Of a stretch of DNA of 64,000 nucleotides, positions 54,772 through 64,000 are shown piece after piece. Numbering within the stretch: position 1 is the stretch's first letter; each line of letters starts with the position of its first letter. The position numbers and the translations under genes were made by a program. The stretch comes from Auanema rhodensis (Eukaryota; Nematoda; Chromadorea; Rhabditida; Rhabditidae), in the NCBI GenBank assembly GCA_964057225.1, contig OZ059897.1, positions 4,588,001 through 4,652,000 of the forward strand, in the 5' to 3' direction. The notes beneath the pieces were generated by a model that did no database searches, had not been told where the DNA came from, and saw nothing but the letters and a program-made list of their open reading frames with translations.

Positions 54772-56526
54772 CGCTAGCTTAAAAATGCACCGAGTAATCA
54801 ACTGATATAGGTTCACACTTATATCCTCGATTTTCACCCTGAAGAATTAATTTTTTCGTTGAATAACATTGTCCATCGTCTTTGCCTTGAGAAAAGAAAT
54901 CTAAAAACTCCTACTTTTTGTGAAATTATTTAGAAATTTTTCGGGAAAATTTTTGTCACAATGTTTTTGGAAGCAATGTTGAGTGTACATGGGAACTCAG
55001 CATACACTAATGCATTATTTTTCAAACGATCATAACTAATTTTTGTATAGAGCGTTTCTCAATGTAGTATAGTGCATTCGATGCGGATTTTTGAGTTGCG
55101 TTGATCTGTGTTATCAGATTTGCGCTAGCTTAAAAATGCACCGAGTAATCAACTGATATATGTTCACACTTATATCCTCGATTTTCACCCTGAAGAAATG
55201 ATTTTTTCGTTGAAAAATATTGTCCATCGTATTCGTCTTGAAAAAAGGAATCTAAAAACATCTACTTTTTGTGAAATTATTTAGAAATTTTTCGGGAAAA
55301 TTTTTGTCACAATGTTTTTGGAAGCAATGTTGAGTGTACATGGGAACTCAGCATACACTAATGCATTATTTTTCAAACGATCATAACTAATTTTTGTATA
55401 GAGCGTTTCTCAATGTAGTATAGTGCATTCGATGCGGATTTTTAAGCTGCGTCGATCTGTGTTATCAGATTTGAGTTAGCTTAAAAATGCACCGAGATAT
55501 CAACTGATATATGTTCACACTTATATCCTCGATTTTCACCCTGAAGAAATGATTTTTTCGTTGAAAAACATTGTCCATCGTATTCGTCTTGAAAAAAGGA
55601 ATCTAAAAACATCTACTTTTTGTGAAATTATTTAGAAATTTTTCGGGAAAATTTTTGTCACAATGTTTTTGGAAGCAATGTTGAGTGTACATGGGAACTC
55701 AGCATACACTAATGCATTATTTTTTAAACGATCATAACTAATTTTTGTATGGAGCGTTTCTCAATGTAGTATAGTGCATTCGATGCGGATTTTTAAGCTG
55801 CGTTGATCTGTGTTATCAGATTTGCGCTAGCTTAAAAATGCACCGAGTAATCAACTGATATAGGTTCACACTTATATCCTCGATTTTCACCCTGAAGAAT
55901 TAATTTTTTCGTTGAAAAACATTGTCCATCGTATTCGTCTTGAAAAAAGGAATCTAAAAACATCTACTTTTTGTGAAATTATTTAGAAATTTTTCGGGAA
56001 AATTTTTGTCACAATGTTTTTGGAAGCAATGTTGAGTGTACATGGGAACTCAGCATACACTAATGCATTATTTTTCAAACGATCATAACTGATTTTTGTA
56101 TAGAGCGTTTCTCAATGTAGTATAGTGCATTCGATGCGGATTTTTAAGCTGCGTCGATCTGTGTTATCAGATTTGAGTTAGCTTAAAAATGCACCGAGAT
56201 ATCAACTGATATATGTTCACACTTATATCCTCGATTTTCACCCTGAAGAAATGATTTTTTCGTTGAAAAACATTGTCCATCGTATTCGTCTTGAAAAAAA
56301 GAATCTAAAAACATCTACTTTTTGTGAAATTATTCAGAAATTTTTCGGGAAAATTTTTGTCAAAATGTTTTTGGAAGCAATGTTGAGTGTACATGGGAAC
56401 TCAACATACACTAATGCATTATTTTTCAAACGATCATAACTAATTTTTGTATGGAGCGTTTCTCAATGTAGTATAGTGCATTCGATGCGGATTTTTGAGC
56501 TGCGTTGATCTGTGTTATCAGATTTG
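54772..56526 (-). repeat. 5-monomer subrepeat a, within HOR copy 1
   Basis: Five monomers (1755 bp). In order they are a B unit with GAGTTGCG, a unit with AATATTG, one with TTTTTTAAACG and TGTATGG, a hybrid with AATTAATT joined to GTATTCGTC and ending ACTGATTTT, and a type A unit with the CAG/TCAAAATG variant. The same order follows immediately at 56527. A related six-monomer series starts at 52315 with partial agreement, suggesting where the unit came from. Confidence 0.85.
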
Positions 56527-58281
56527 CGCTAGCTTAAAAATGCACCGAGTAATCAACTGATATAGGTTCACACTTATATCCTCGATTTTCACCCTGAAGA
56601 ATTAATTTTTTCGTTGAATAACATTGTCCATCGTCTTTGCCTTGAGAAAAGAAATCTAAAAACTCCTACTTTTTGTGAAATTATTTAGAAATTTTTCGGG
56701 AAAATTTTTGTCACAATGTTTTTGGAAGCAATGTTGAGTGTACATGGGAACTCAGCATACACTAATGCATTATTTTTCAAACGATCATAACTAATTTTTG
56801 TATAGAGCGTTTCTCAATGTAGTATAGTGCATTCGATGCGGATTTTTGAGTTGCGTTGATCTGTGTTATCAGATTTGCGCTAGCTTAAAAATGCACCGAG
56901 TAATCAACTGATATATGTTCACACTTATATCCTCGATTTTCACCCTGAAGAAATGATTTTTTCGTTGAAAAATATTGTCCATCGTATTCGTCTTGAAAAA
57001 AGGAATCTAAAAACATCTACTTTTTGTGAAATTATTTAGAAATTTTTCGGGAAAATTTTTGTCACAATGTTTTTGGAAGCAATGTTGAGTGTACATGGGA
57101 ACTCAGCATACACTAATGCATTATTTTTCAAACGATCATAACTAATTTTTGTATAGAGCGTTTCTCAATGTAGTATAGTGCATTCGATGCGGATTTTTAA
57201 GCTGCGTCGATCTGTGTTATCAGATTTGAGTTAGCTTAAAAATGCACCGAGATATCAACTGATATATGTTCACACTTATATCCTCGATTTTCACCCTGAA
57301 GAAATGATTTTTTCGTTGAAAAACATTGTCCATCGTATTCGTCTTGAAAAAAGGAATCTAAAAACATCTACTTTTTGTGAAATTATTTAGAAATTTTTCG
57401 GGAAAATTTTTGTCACAATGTTTTTGGAAGCAATGTTGAGTGTACATGGGAACTCAGCATACACTAATGCATTATTTTTTAAACGATCATAACTAATTTT
57501 TGTATGGAGCGTTTCTCAATGTAGTATAGTGCATTCGATGCGGATTTTTAAGCTGCGTTGATCTGTGTTATCAGATTTGCGCTAGCTTAAAAATGCACCG
57601 AGTAATCAACTGATATAGGTTCACACTTATATCCTCGATTTTCACCCTGAAGAATTAATTTTTTCGTTGAAAAACATTGTCCATCGTATTCGTCTTGAAA
57701 AAAGGAATCTAAAAACATCTACTTTTTGTGAAATTATTTAGAAATTTTTCGGGAAAATTTTTGTCACAATGTTTTTGGAAGCAATGTTGAGTGTACATGG
57801 GAACTCAGCATACACTAATGCATTATTTTTCAAACGATCATAACTGATTTTTGTATAGAGCGTTTCTCAATGTAGTATAGTGCATTCGATGCGGATTTTT
57901 AAGCTGCGTCGATCTGTGTTATCAGATTTGAGTTAGCTTAAAAATGCACCGAGATATCAACTGATATATGTTCACACTTATATCCTCGATTTTCACCCTG
58001 AAGAAATGATTTTTTCGTTGAAAAACATTGTCCATCGTATTCGTCTTGAAAAAAAGAATCTAAAAACATCTACTTTTTGTGAAATTATTCAGAAATTTTT
58101 CGGGAAAATTTTTGTCAAAATGTTTTTGGAAGCAATGTTGAGTGTACATGGGAACTCAACATACACTAATGCATTATTTTTCAAACGATCATAACTAATT
58201 TTTGTATGGAGCGTTTCTCAATGTAGTATAGTGCATTCGATGCGGATTTTTGAGCTGCGTTGATCTGTGTTATCAGATTTG
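56527..58281 (-). repeat. 5-monomer subrepeat b, within HOR copy 1
   Basis: Tandem copy of 54772-56526, offset by exactly 1755 bp, with the same five marker variants in the same order. At the sites compared I found no difference from subrepeat a. A single-monomer spacer (58282-58632) carrying AAATTTAAAAACTCC closes the 13-mer. Confidence 0.85.
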
Positions 58282-59334
58282 CGCTAGCTTAAAAATGCAC
58301 CGAGTAATCAACTGATATAGGTTCACACTTATATCCTCGATTTTCACCCTGAAGAATTAATTTTTTCGTTGAATAACATTGTCCATCGTCTTTGCCTTGA
58401 GAAAAGAAATTTAAAAACTCCTACTTTTTGTGAAATTATTTAGAAATTTTTCGGGAAAATTTTTGTCACAATGTTTTTGGAAGCAATGTTGAGTGTACAT
58501 GGGAACTCAGCATACACTAATGCATTATTTTTCAAACGATCATAACTAATTTTTGTATAGAGCGTTTCTCAATGTAGTATAGTGCATTCGATGCGGATTT
58601 TTAAGCTGCGTCGATCTGTGTTATCAGATTTGAGTTAGCTTAAAAATGCACCGAGATATCAACTGATATATGTTCACACTTATATCCTCGATTTTCACTC
58701 TGAAGAAATGATTTTTTCGTTGAAAAACATTGTCCATCGTATTCGTCTTGAAAAAAAGAATCTAAAAACATCTACTTTTTGTGAAATTATTCAGAAATTT
58801 TTCGGGAAAATTTTTGTCAAAATGTTTTTGGAAGCAATGTTGAGTGTACATGGGAACTCAACATACACTAATGCATTATTTTTCAAACGATCATAACTAA
58901 TTTTTGTATGGAGCGTTTCTCAATGTAGTATAGTGCATTCGATGCGGATTTTTAAGCTGCGTTGATCTGTGTTATCAGATTTGAGTTAGCTTGAAAATGC
59001 ACCGAGATATCAACTGATATATGTTCACACTTATATCCTCGATTTTCACCCTGAAGAAATGATTTTTTCGTTGAAAAACATTGTCCATCGTATTCGTCTT
59101 GAAAAAAGGAATCTAAAAACATCTACTTTTTGTGAAATTATTTAGAAATTTTTCGGGAAAATTTTTGTCACAATGTTTTTGGAAGCAATGTTGAGTGTAC
59201 ATGGGAACTCAGCATACACTAATGCATTATTTTTCAAACGATCATAACTAATTTTTGTATAGAGCGTTTCTCAATGTAGTATAGTGCATTCGATGCGGAT
59301 TTTTGAGCTGCGTTGATCTGTGTTATCAGATTTG

Positions 59335-61089
59335 CGCTAGCTTAAAAATGCACCGAGTAATCAACTGATATAGGTTCACACTTATATCCTCGATTTTCAC
59401 CCTGAAGAATTAATTTTTTCGTTGAATAACATTGTCCATCGTCTTTGCCTTGAGAAAAGAAATCTAAAAACTCCTACTTTTTGTGAAATTATTTAGAAAT
59501 TTTTCGGGAAAATTTTTGTCACAATGTTTTTGGAAGCAATGTTGAGTGTACATGGGAACTCAGCATACACTAATGCATTATTTTTCAAACGATCATAACT
59601 AATTTTTGTATAGAGCGTTTCTCAATGTAGTATAGTGCATTCGATGCGGATTTTTGAGTTGCGTTGATCTGTGTTATCAGATTTGCGCTAGCTTAAAAAT
59701 GCACCGAGTAATCAACTGATATATGTTCACACTTATATCCTCGATTTTCACCCTGAAGAAATGATTTTTTCGTTGAAAAATATTGTCCATCGTATTCGTC
59801 TTGAAAAAAGGAATCTAAAAACATCTACTTTTTGTGAAATTATTTAGAAATTTTTCGGGAAAATTTTTGTCACAATGTTTTTGGAAGCAATGTTGAGTGT
59901 ACATGGGAACTCAGCATACACTAATGCATTATTTTTCAAACGATCATAACTAATTTTTGTATAGAGCGTTTCTCAATGTAGTATAGTGCATTCGATGCGG
60001 ATTTTTAAGCTGCGTCGATCTGTGTTATCAGATTTGAGTTAGCTTAAAAATGCACCGAGATATCAACTGATATATGTTCACACTTATATCCTCGATTTTC
60101 ACCCTGAAGAAATGATTTTTTCGTTGAAAAACATTGTCCATCGTATTCGTCTTGAAAAAAGGAATCTAAAAACATCTACTTTTTGTGAAATTATTTAGAA
60201 ATTTTTCGGGAAAATTTTTGTCACAATGTTTTTGGAAGCAATGTTGAGTGTACATGGGAACTCAGCATACACTAATGCATTATTTTTTAAACGATCATAA
60301 CTAATTTTTGTATGGAGCGTTTCTCAATGTAGTATAGTGCATTCGATGCGGATTTTTAAGCTGCGTTGATCTGTGTTATCAGATTTGCGCTAGCTTAAAA
60401 ATGCACCGAGTAATCAACTGATATAGGTTCACACTTATATCCTCGATTTTCACCCTGAAGAATTAATTTTTTCGTTGAAAAACATTGTCCATCGTATTCG
60501 TCTTGAAAAAAGGAATCTAAAAACATCTACTTTTTGTGAAATTATTTAGAAATTTTTCGGGAAAATTTTTGTCACAATGTTTTTGGAAGCAATGTTGAGT
60601 GTACATGGGAACTCAGCATACACTAATGCATTATTTTTCAAACGATCATAACTGATTTTTGTATAGAGCGTTTCTCAATGTAGTATAGTGCATTCGATGC
60701 GGATTTTTAAGCTGCGTCGATCTGTGTTATCAGATTTGAGTTAGCTTAAAAATGCACCGAGATATCAACTGATATATGTTCACACTTATATCCTCGATTT
60801 TCACCCTGAAGAAATGATTTTTTCGTTGAAAAACATTGTCCATCGTATTCGTCTTGAAAAAAAGAATCTAAAAACATCTACTTTTTGTGAAATTATTCAG
60901 AAATTTTTCGGGAAAATTTTTGTCAAAATGTTTTTGGAAGCAATGTTGAGTGTACATGGGAACTCAACATACACTAATGCATTATTTTTCAAACGATCAT
61001 AACTAATTTTTGTATGGAGCGTTTCTCAATGTAGTATAGTGCATTCGATGCGGATTTTTGAGCTGCGTTGATCTGTGTTATCAGATTTG
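59335..61089 (-). repeat. 5-monomer subrepeat a, within HOR copy 2
   Basis: Counterpart of 54772-56526 at a distance of 4563 bp. It carries GAGTTGCG, AATATTG (T at 59783), TTTTTTAAACG, ACTGATTTT and the CAG/TCAAAATG unit in order. Confidence 0.85.
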
Positions 61090-62844
61090 CGCTAGCTTAA
61101 AAATGCACCGAGTAATCAACTGATATAGGTTCACACTTATATCCTCGATTTTCACCCTGAAGAATTAATTTTTTCGTTGAATAACATTGTCCATCGTCTT
61201 TGCCTTGAGAAAAGAAATCTAAAAACTCCTACTTTTTGTGAAATTATTTAGAAATTTTTCGGGAAAATTTTTGTCACAATGTTTTTGGAAGCAATGTTGA
61301 GTGTACATGGGAACTCAGCATACACTAATGCATTATTTTTCAAACGATCATAACTAATTTTTGTATAGAGCGTTTCTCAATGTAGTATAGTGCATTCGAT
61401 GCGGATTTTTGAGTTGCGTTGATCTGTGTTATCAGATTTGCGCTAGCTTAAAAATGCACCGAGTAATCAACTGATATATGTTCACACTTATATCCTCGAT
61501 TTTCACCCTGAAGAAATGATTTTTTCGTTGAAAAATATTGTCCATCGTATTCGTCTTGAAAAAAGGAATCTAAAAACATCTACTTTTTGTGAAATTATTT
61601 AGAAATTTTTCGGGAAAATTTTTGTCACAATGTTTTTGGAAGCAATGTTGAGTGTACATGGGAACTCAGCATACACTAATGCATTATTTTTCAAACGATC
61701 ATAACTAATTTTTGTATAGAGCGTTTCTCAATGTAGTATAGTGCATTCGATGCGGATTTTTAAGCTGCGTCGATCTGTGTTATCAGATTTGAGTTAGCTT
61801 AAAAATGCACCGAGATATCAACTGATATATGTTCACACTTATATCCTCGATTTTCACCCTGAAGAAATGATTTTTTCGTTGAAAAACATTGTCCATCGTA
61901 TTCGTCTTGAAAAAAGGAATCTAAAAACATCTACTTTTTGTGAAATTATTTAGAAATTTTTCGGGAAAATTTTTGTCACAATGTTTTTGGAAGCAATGTT
62001 GAGTGTACATGGGAACTCAGCATACACTAATGCATTATTTTTTAAACGATCATAACTAATTTTTGTATGGAGCGTTTCTCAATGTAGTATAGTGCATTCG
62101 ATGCGGATTTTTAAGCTGCGTTGATCTGTGTTATCAGATTTGCGCTAGCTTAAAAATGCACCGAGTAATCAACTGATATAGGTTCACACTTATATCCTCG
62201 ATTTTCACCCTGAAGAATTAATTTTTTCGTTGAAAAACATTGTCCATCGTATTCGTCTTGAAAAAAGGAATCTAAAAACATCTACTTTTTGTGAAATTAT
62301 TTAGAAATTTTTCGGGAAAATTTTTGTCACAATGTTTTTGGAAGCAATGTTGAGTGTACATGGGAACTCAGCATACACTAATGCATTATTTTTCAAACGA
62401 TCATAACTGATTTTTGTATAGAGCGTTTCTCAATGTAGTATAGTGCATTCGATGCGGATTTTTAAGCTGCGTCGATCTGTGTTATCAGATTTGAGTTAGC
62501 TTAAAAATGCACCGAGATATCAACTGATATATGTTCACACTTATATCCTCGATTTTCACCCTGAAGAAATGATTTTTTCGTTGAAAAACATTGTCCATCG
62601 TATTCGTCTTGAAAAAAAGAATCTAAAAACATCTACTTTTTGTGAAATTATTCAGAAATTTTTCGGGAAAATTTTTGTCAAAATGTTTTTGGAAGCAATG
62701 TTGAGTGTACATGGGAACTCAACATACACTAATGCATTATTTTTCAAACGATCATAACTAATTTTTGTATGGAGCGTTTCTCAATGTAGTATAGTGCATT
62801 CGATGCGGATTTTTGAGCTGCGTTGATCTGTGTTATCAGATTTG
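61090..62844 (-). repeat. 5-monomer subrepeat b, within HOR copy 2
   Basis: Counterpart of 56527-58281 at a distance of 4563 bp and of 59335-61089 at 1755 bp, with the same five markers. The doubled 5-mer is present in both HOR copies, so the 5-mer duplication came before the 13-mer duplication. Confidence 0.85.
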
Positions 62845-63195
62845 CGCTAGCTTAAAAATGCACCGAGTAATCAACTGATATAGGTTCACACTTATATCCT
62901 CGATTTTCACCCTGAAGAATTAATTTTTTCGTTGAATAACATTGTCCATCGTCTTTGCCTTGAGAAAAGAAATTTAAAAACTCCTACTTTTTGTGAAATT
63001 ATTTAGAAATTTTTCGGGAAAATTTTTGTCACAATGTTTTTGGAAGCAATGTTGAGTGTACATGGGAACTCAGCATACACTAATGCATTATTTTTCAAAC
63101 GATCATAACTAATTTTTAAATAGAGCGTTTCTTAATGTAGTATAGTGCATTCGATGCGGATTTTTGAGCTGCGTTGATCTGTGTTATCAGATTTG

Positions 63196-64000
63196 CGCTA
63201 GCTTAAAAATGCACCGAGTAATCAACTGATATATGTTCACACTTATATCCTCGATTTTCACCCTGAAGAAATGATTTTTTCGTTGAAAAACATTGTCCAT
63301 CGTATTCGTCTTGAAAAAAAGAATCTAAAAACATCTACTTTTTGTGAAATTATTTAGAAATTTTTCGGGAAAATTTTTGTCACAATGTTTTTGGAAGCAA
63401 TGTTGAGTGTACATGGGAACTCAGCATACACTAATGCATTATTTTTCAAACGATCATAACTAATTTTTAAATAGAGCGTTTCTCAATGTAGTATAGTGCA
63501 TTCGATGCGGATTTTTGAGCTGCGTTGATCTGTGTTATCAGATTTGAGTTAGCTTAAAAATGCACCGAGATATCAACTGATATATGTTCACACTTATATC
63601 CTCGATTTTCACCCTGAAGAAATGATTTTTTCGTTGAAAAACATTGTCCATCGTCTTTGCCTTGAGAAAAGAAATTTAAAAACTCCTACTTTTTGTGAAA
63701 TTATTTAGAAATTTTTCGGGAAAATTTTTGTCACAATGTTTTTGGAAGCAATGTTGAGTGTACATGGGAACTCAGCATACATTAATGCATTATTTTTCAA
63801 ACGATCATAACTAATTTTTAAATAGAGCGTTTCTTAATGTAGTATAGTGCATTCGATGCGGATTTTTGAGCTGCGTTGATCTGTGTTATCAGATTTGCGC
63901 TAGCTTAAAAATGCACCGAGTAATCAACTGATATATGTTCACACTTATATCCTCGATTTTCACCCTGAAGAAATGATTTTTTCGTTGAAAAACATTGTCC
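63196..64000 (-). repeat. Junction-like monomers at the window end
   Basis: Two complete monomers and a partial one outside the 13-mer HOR. 63196-63546 has the same variant combination as 51262-51612 (GAGTAATC, ATATG, GAATCT after seven A, TAAATAGAGCG, TGAGCTGCGTTG). 63547-63897 joins a GATATC/ATGATT front to a CTTTGCCTTGAG..AAATTTAAAAACTCC back and carries CATTAATGC and GTTTCTTAATG. AAATTTAAAAACTCC together with TAAATAG is also the signature of the truncated monomer at the inversion centre (51026-51261). Confidence 0.8.

Larger units (their letters stand above)
54070..58632 (-). repeat. 13-monomer higher-order repeat, copy 1 (4563 bp)
   Basis: Thirteen monomers whose variant order repeats exactly 4563 bp later. 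Markers, each found again 4563 bp further on, are CACTCTGAAG in the first monomer (about 54134), GCTTGAAAATG in the second (about 54427), AATATTGTCC ending runs at 55220 and 56975, ATTTTTTAAACG, ATAACTGATTTT (about 56086 and 57840) and AAATTTAAAAACTCC at 58408. The similarity to copy 2 begins slightly upstream, at about 53.87 kb. Internally the unit is 1 + 1 + 5 + 5 + 1 monomers, the two 5-mers being near-identical tandem copies. At the diagnostic sites I compared, copies 1 and 2 agree until the last monomer. Confidence 0.9.
58633..63195 (-). repeat. 13-monomer higher-order repeat, copy 2 (4563 bp)
   Basis: Second copy of the unit, directly adjacent to the first and in the same orientation. 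It carries the same markers: CACTCTGAAG near 58697, GCTTGAAAATG near 58990, AATATTGTCC with its T at 59783 and 61538, ATAACTGATTTT near 60649 and 62403, and AAATTTAAAAACTCC near 62971. It departs from copy 1 only in the last monomer (62845-63195). There, after about 63110, the bases become TTTAAATAGAGCG and GTTTCTTAATG where copy 1 has TTTGTATAGAGCG and GTTTCTCAATG. The copy therefore ends by recombination into a different monomer class. Confidence 0.9.
51026..64000 (-). repeat. 351-bp satellite array, inverted orientation
   Basis: The same satellite read as its reverse complement. There is a truncated first monomer (about 51026-51261), 36 complete monomers (51262-63897, each ending CAGATTTG) and a partial one to the window edge. 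Spacing is exactly 351 throughout, with no indel that changes the register. Variants present only here or in the last 8 kb of the forward arm (TTTAAACG for TTCAAACG, AATATTGTCC for ACATTGTCC, TAAATAGAGCG for TGTATAGAGCG) show that this arm is most closely related to the adjacent end of the forward array and not to its distant parts. It holds a 13-monomer higher-order repeat described separately. No gene is seen. Confidence 0.98.

Noticed and set aside
1-64000. CRISPR array or direct-repeat/spacer structure
   Set aside because: The whole 351-bp unit is repeated with no unique spacers, and there are no cas genes.
1-64000. tRNA, rRNA, promoter, terminator or replication-origin signals
   Set aside because: TATA-like and AT-rich words are abundant because the unit is 69% A+T and recur with every monomer. 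Nothing distinguishes a functional site.
1-64000. Assignment to a named insect satellite of about 360 bp (for example the major satellite of Tribolium castaneum)
   Set aside because: Only the length is similar. I cannot verify sequence identity from memory, so no family or species name is given. A Dfam/Repbase/GenBank search of the consensus would decide it.

Overview
The whole 64 kb window is one satellite DNA array. A monomer of 351 bp (about 31% G+C, counted on the first copy) is tandemly repeated without interruption. I count 145 complete monomers plus a partial one in the first orientation (1-51024), then a partial monomer, 36 complete monomers and a terminal partial in the opposite orientation (51026-64000). 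No non-satellite sequence is visible, and I see no protein gene, RNA gene, transposon, promoter or terminator that can be supported. A recurrent 62-codon open frame is a by-product of the repeat and is not annotated as a gene. The size, AT-richness, tandem structure and higher-order repeats indicate a eukaryotic centromeric, pericentromeric or other heterochromatic satellite. An insect or other invertebrate is a plausible source, but I cannot name the species or the satellite family from the sequence alone.

Units are counted from the base C of CAAATCTGATAACACAGATC. The register is extremely stable: only two single-base indels change it in 51 kb (a 352-bp monomer at 703-1054 and a 350-bp monomer at 20360-20709). 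Variation comes instead as linked blocks of substitutions. Type A has CCATAC, TTTTGAC, CTGAATAA and ATTC(T)7 and ends GATATC..CTAACT. Type B has CTATAC, GTGAC, CTAAATAA, AGGAG and TTATTC..TTAATTC and ends GATTAC..CTAGCG. Type C resembles B in its first half and A in its second half, with ATTCC. Type D is a B unit with GCAACTCAAAA near its start.

Layout: 1-6319 is a mixed domain with private variants (GCCTCG monomers, TTGATAAACGCTTA monomers, an older B haplotype). 6320-10882 has hybrid A monomers and CTTTATAC/CGTATG monomers. 10883-42822 is a mosaic of A/B dimers, C/D/A trimers and a 5-mer duplication. 42823-43173 is the most divergent monomer and stands at a domain boundary. 43174-51024 contains a segment duplicated at a 9-monomer spacing. 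At about 51018-51032 the array flips orientation. The first roughly 1.4 kb on the other side is a mirror image of the sequence just before the flip, including a shared private mutation. Beyond it the inverted arm has its own regime: a 13-monomer (4563 bp) higher-order repeat in two copies (54070-63195), each containing an internal tandem duplication of 5 monomers. From about 63.1 kb, monomers like those at the inversion centre reappear and continue to the window end.

No genes work together here. The biology is that of a repeat: homogenisation by unequal exchange and conversion, expansion of higher-order repeats, and a macro-inversion whose two sides would give fold-back DNA or a long hairpin RNA if transcribed through. 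The possibility that the inversion is an assembly or read artefact is considered in the findings.
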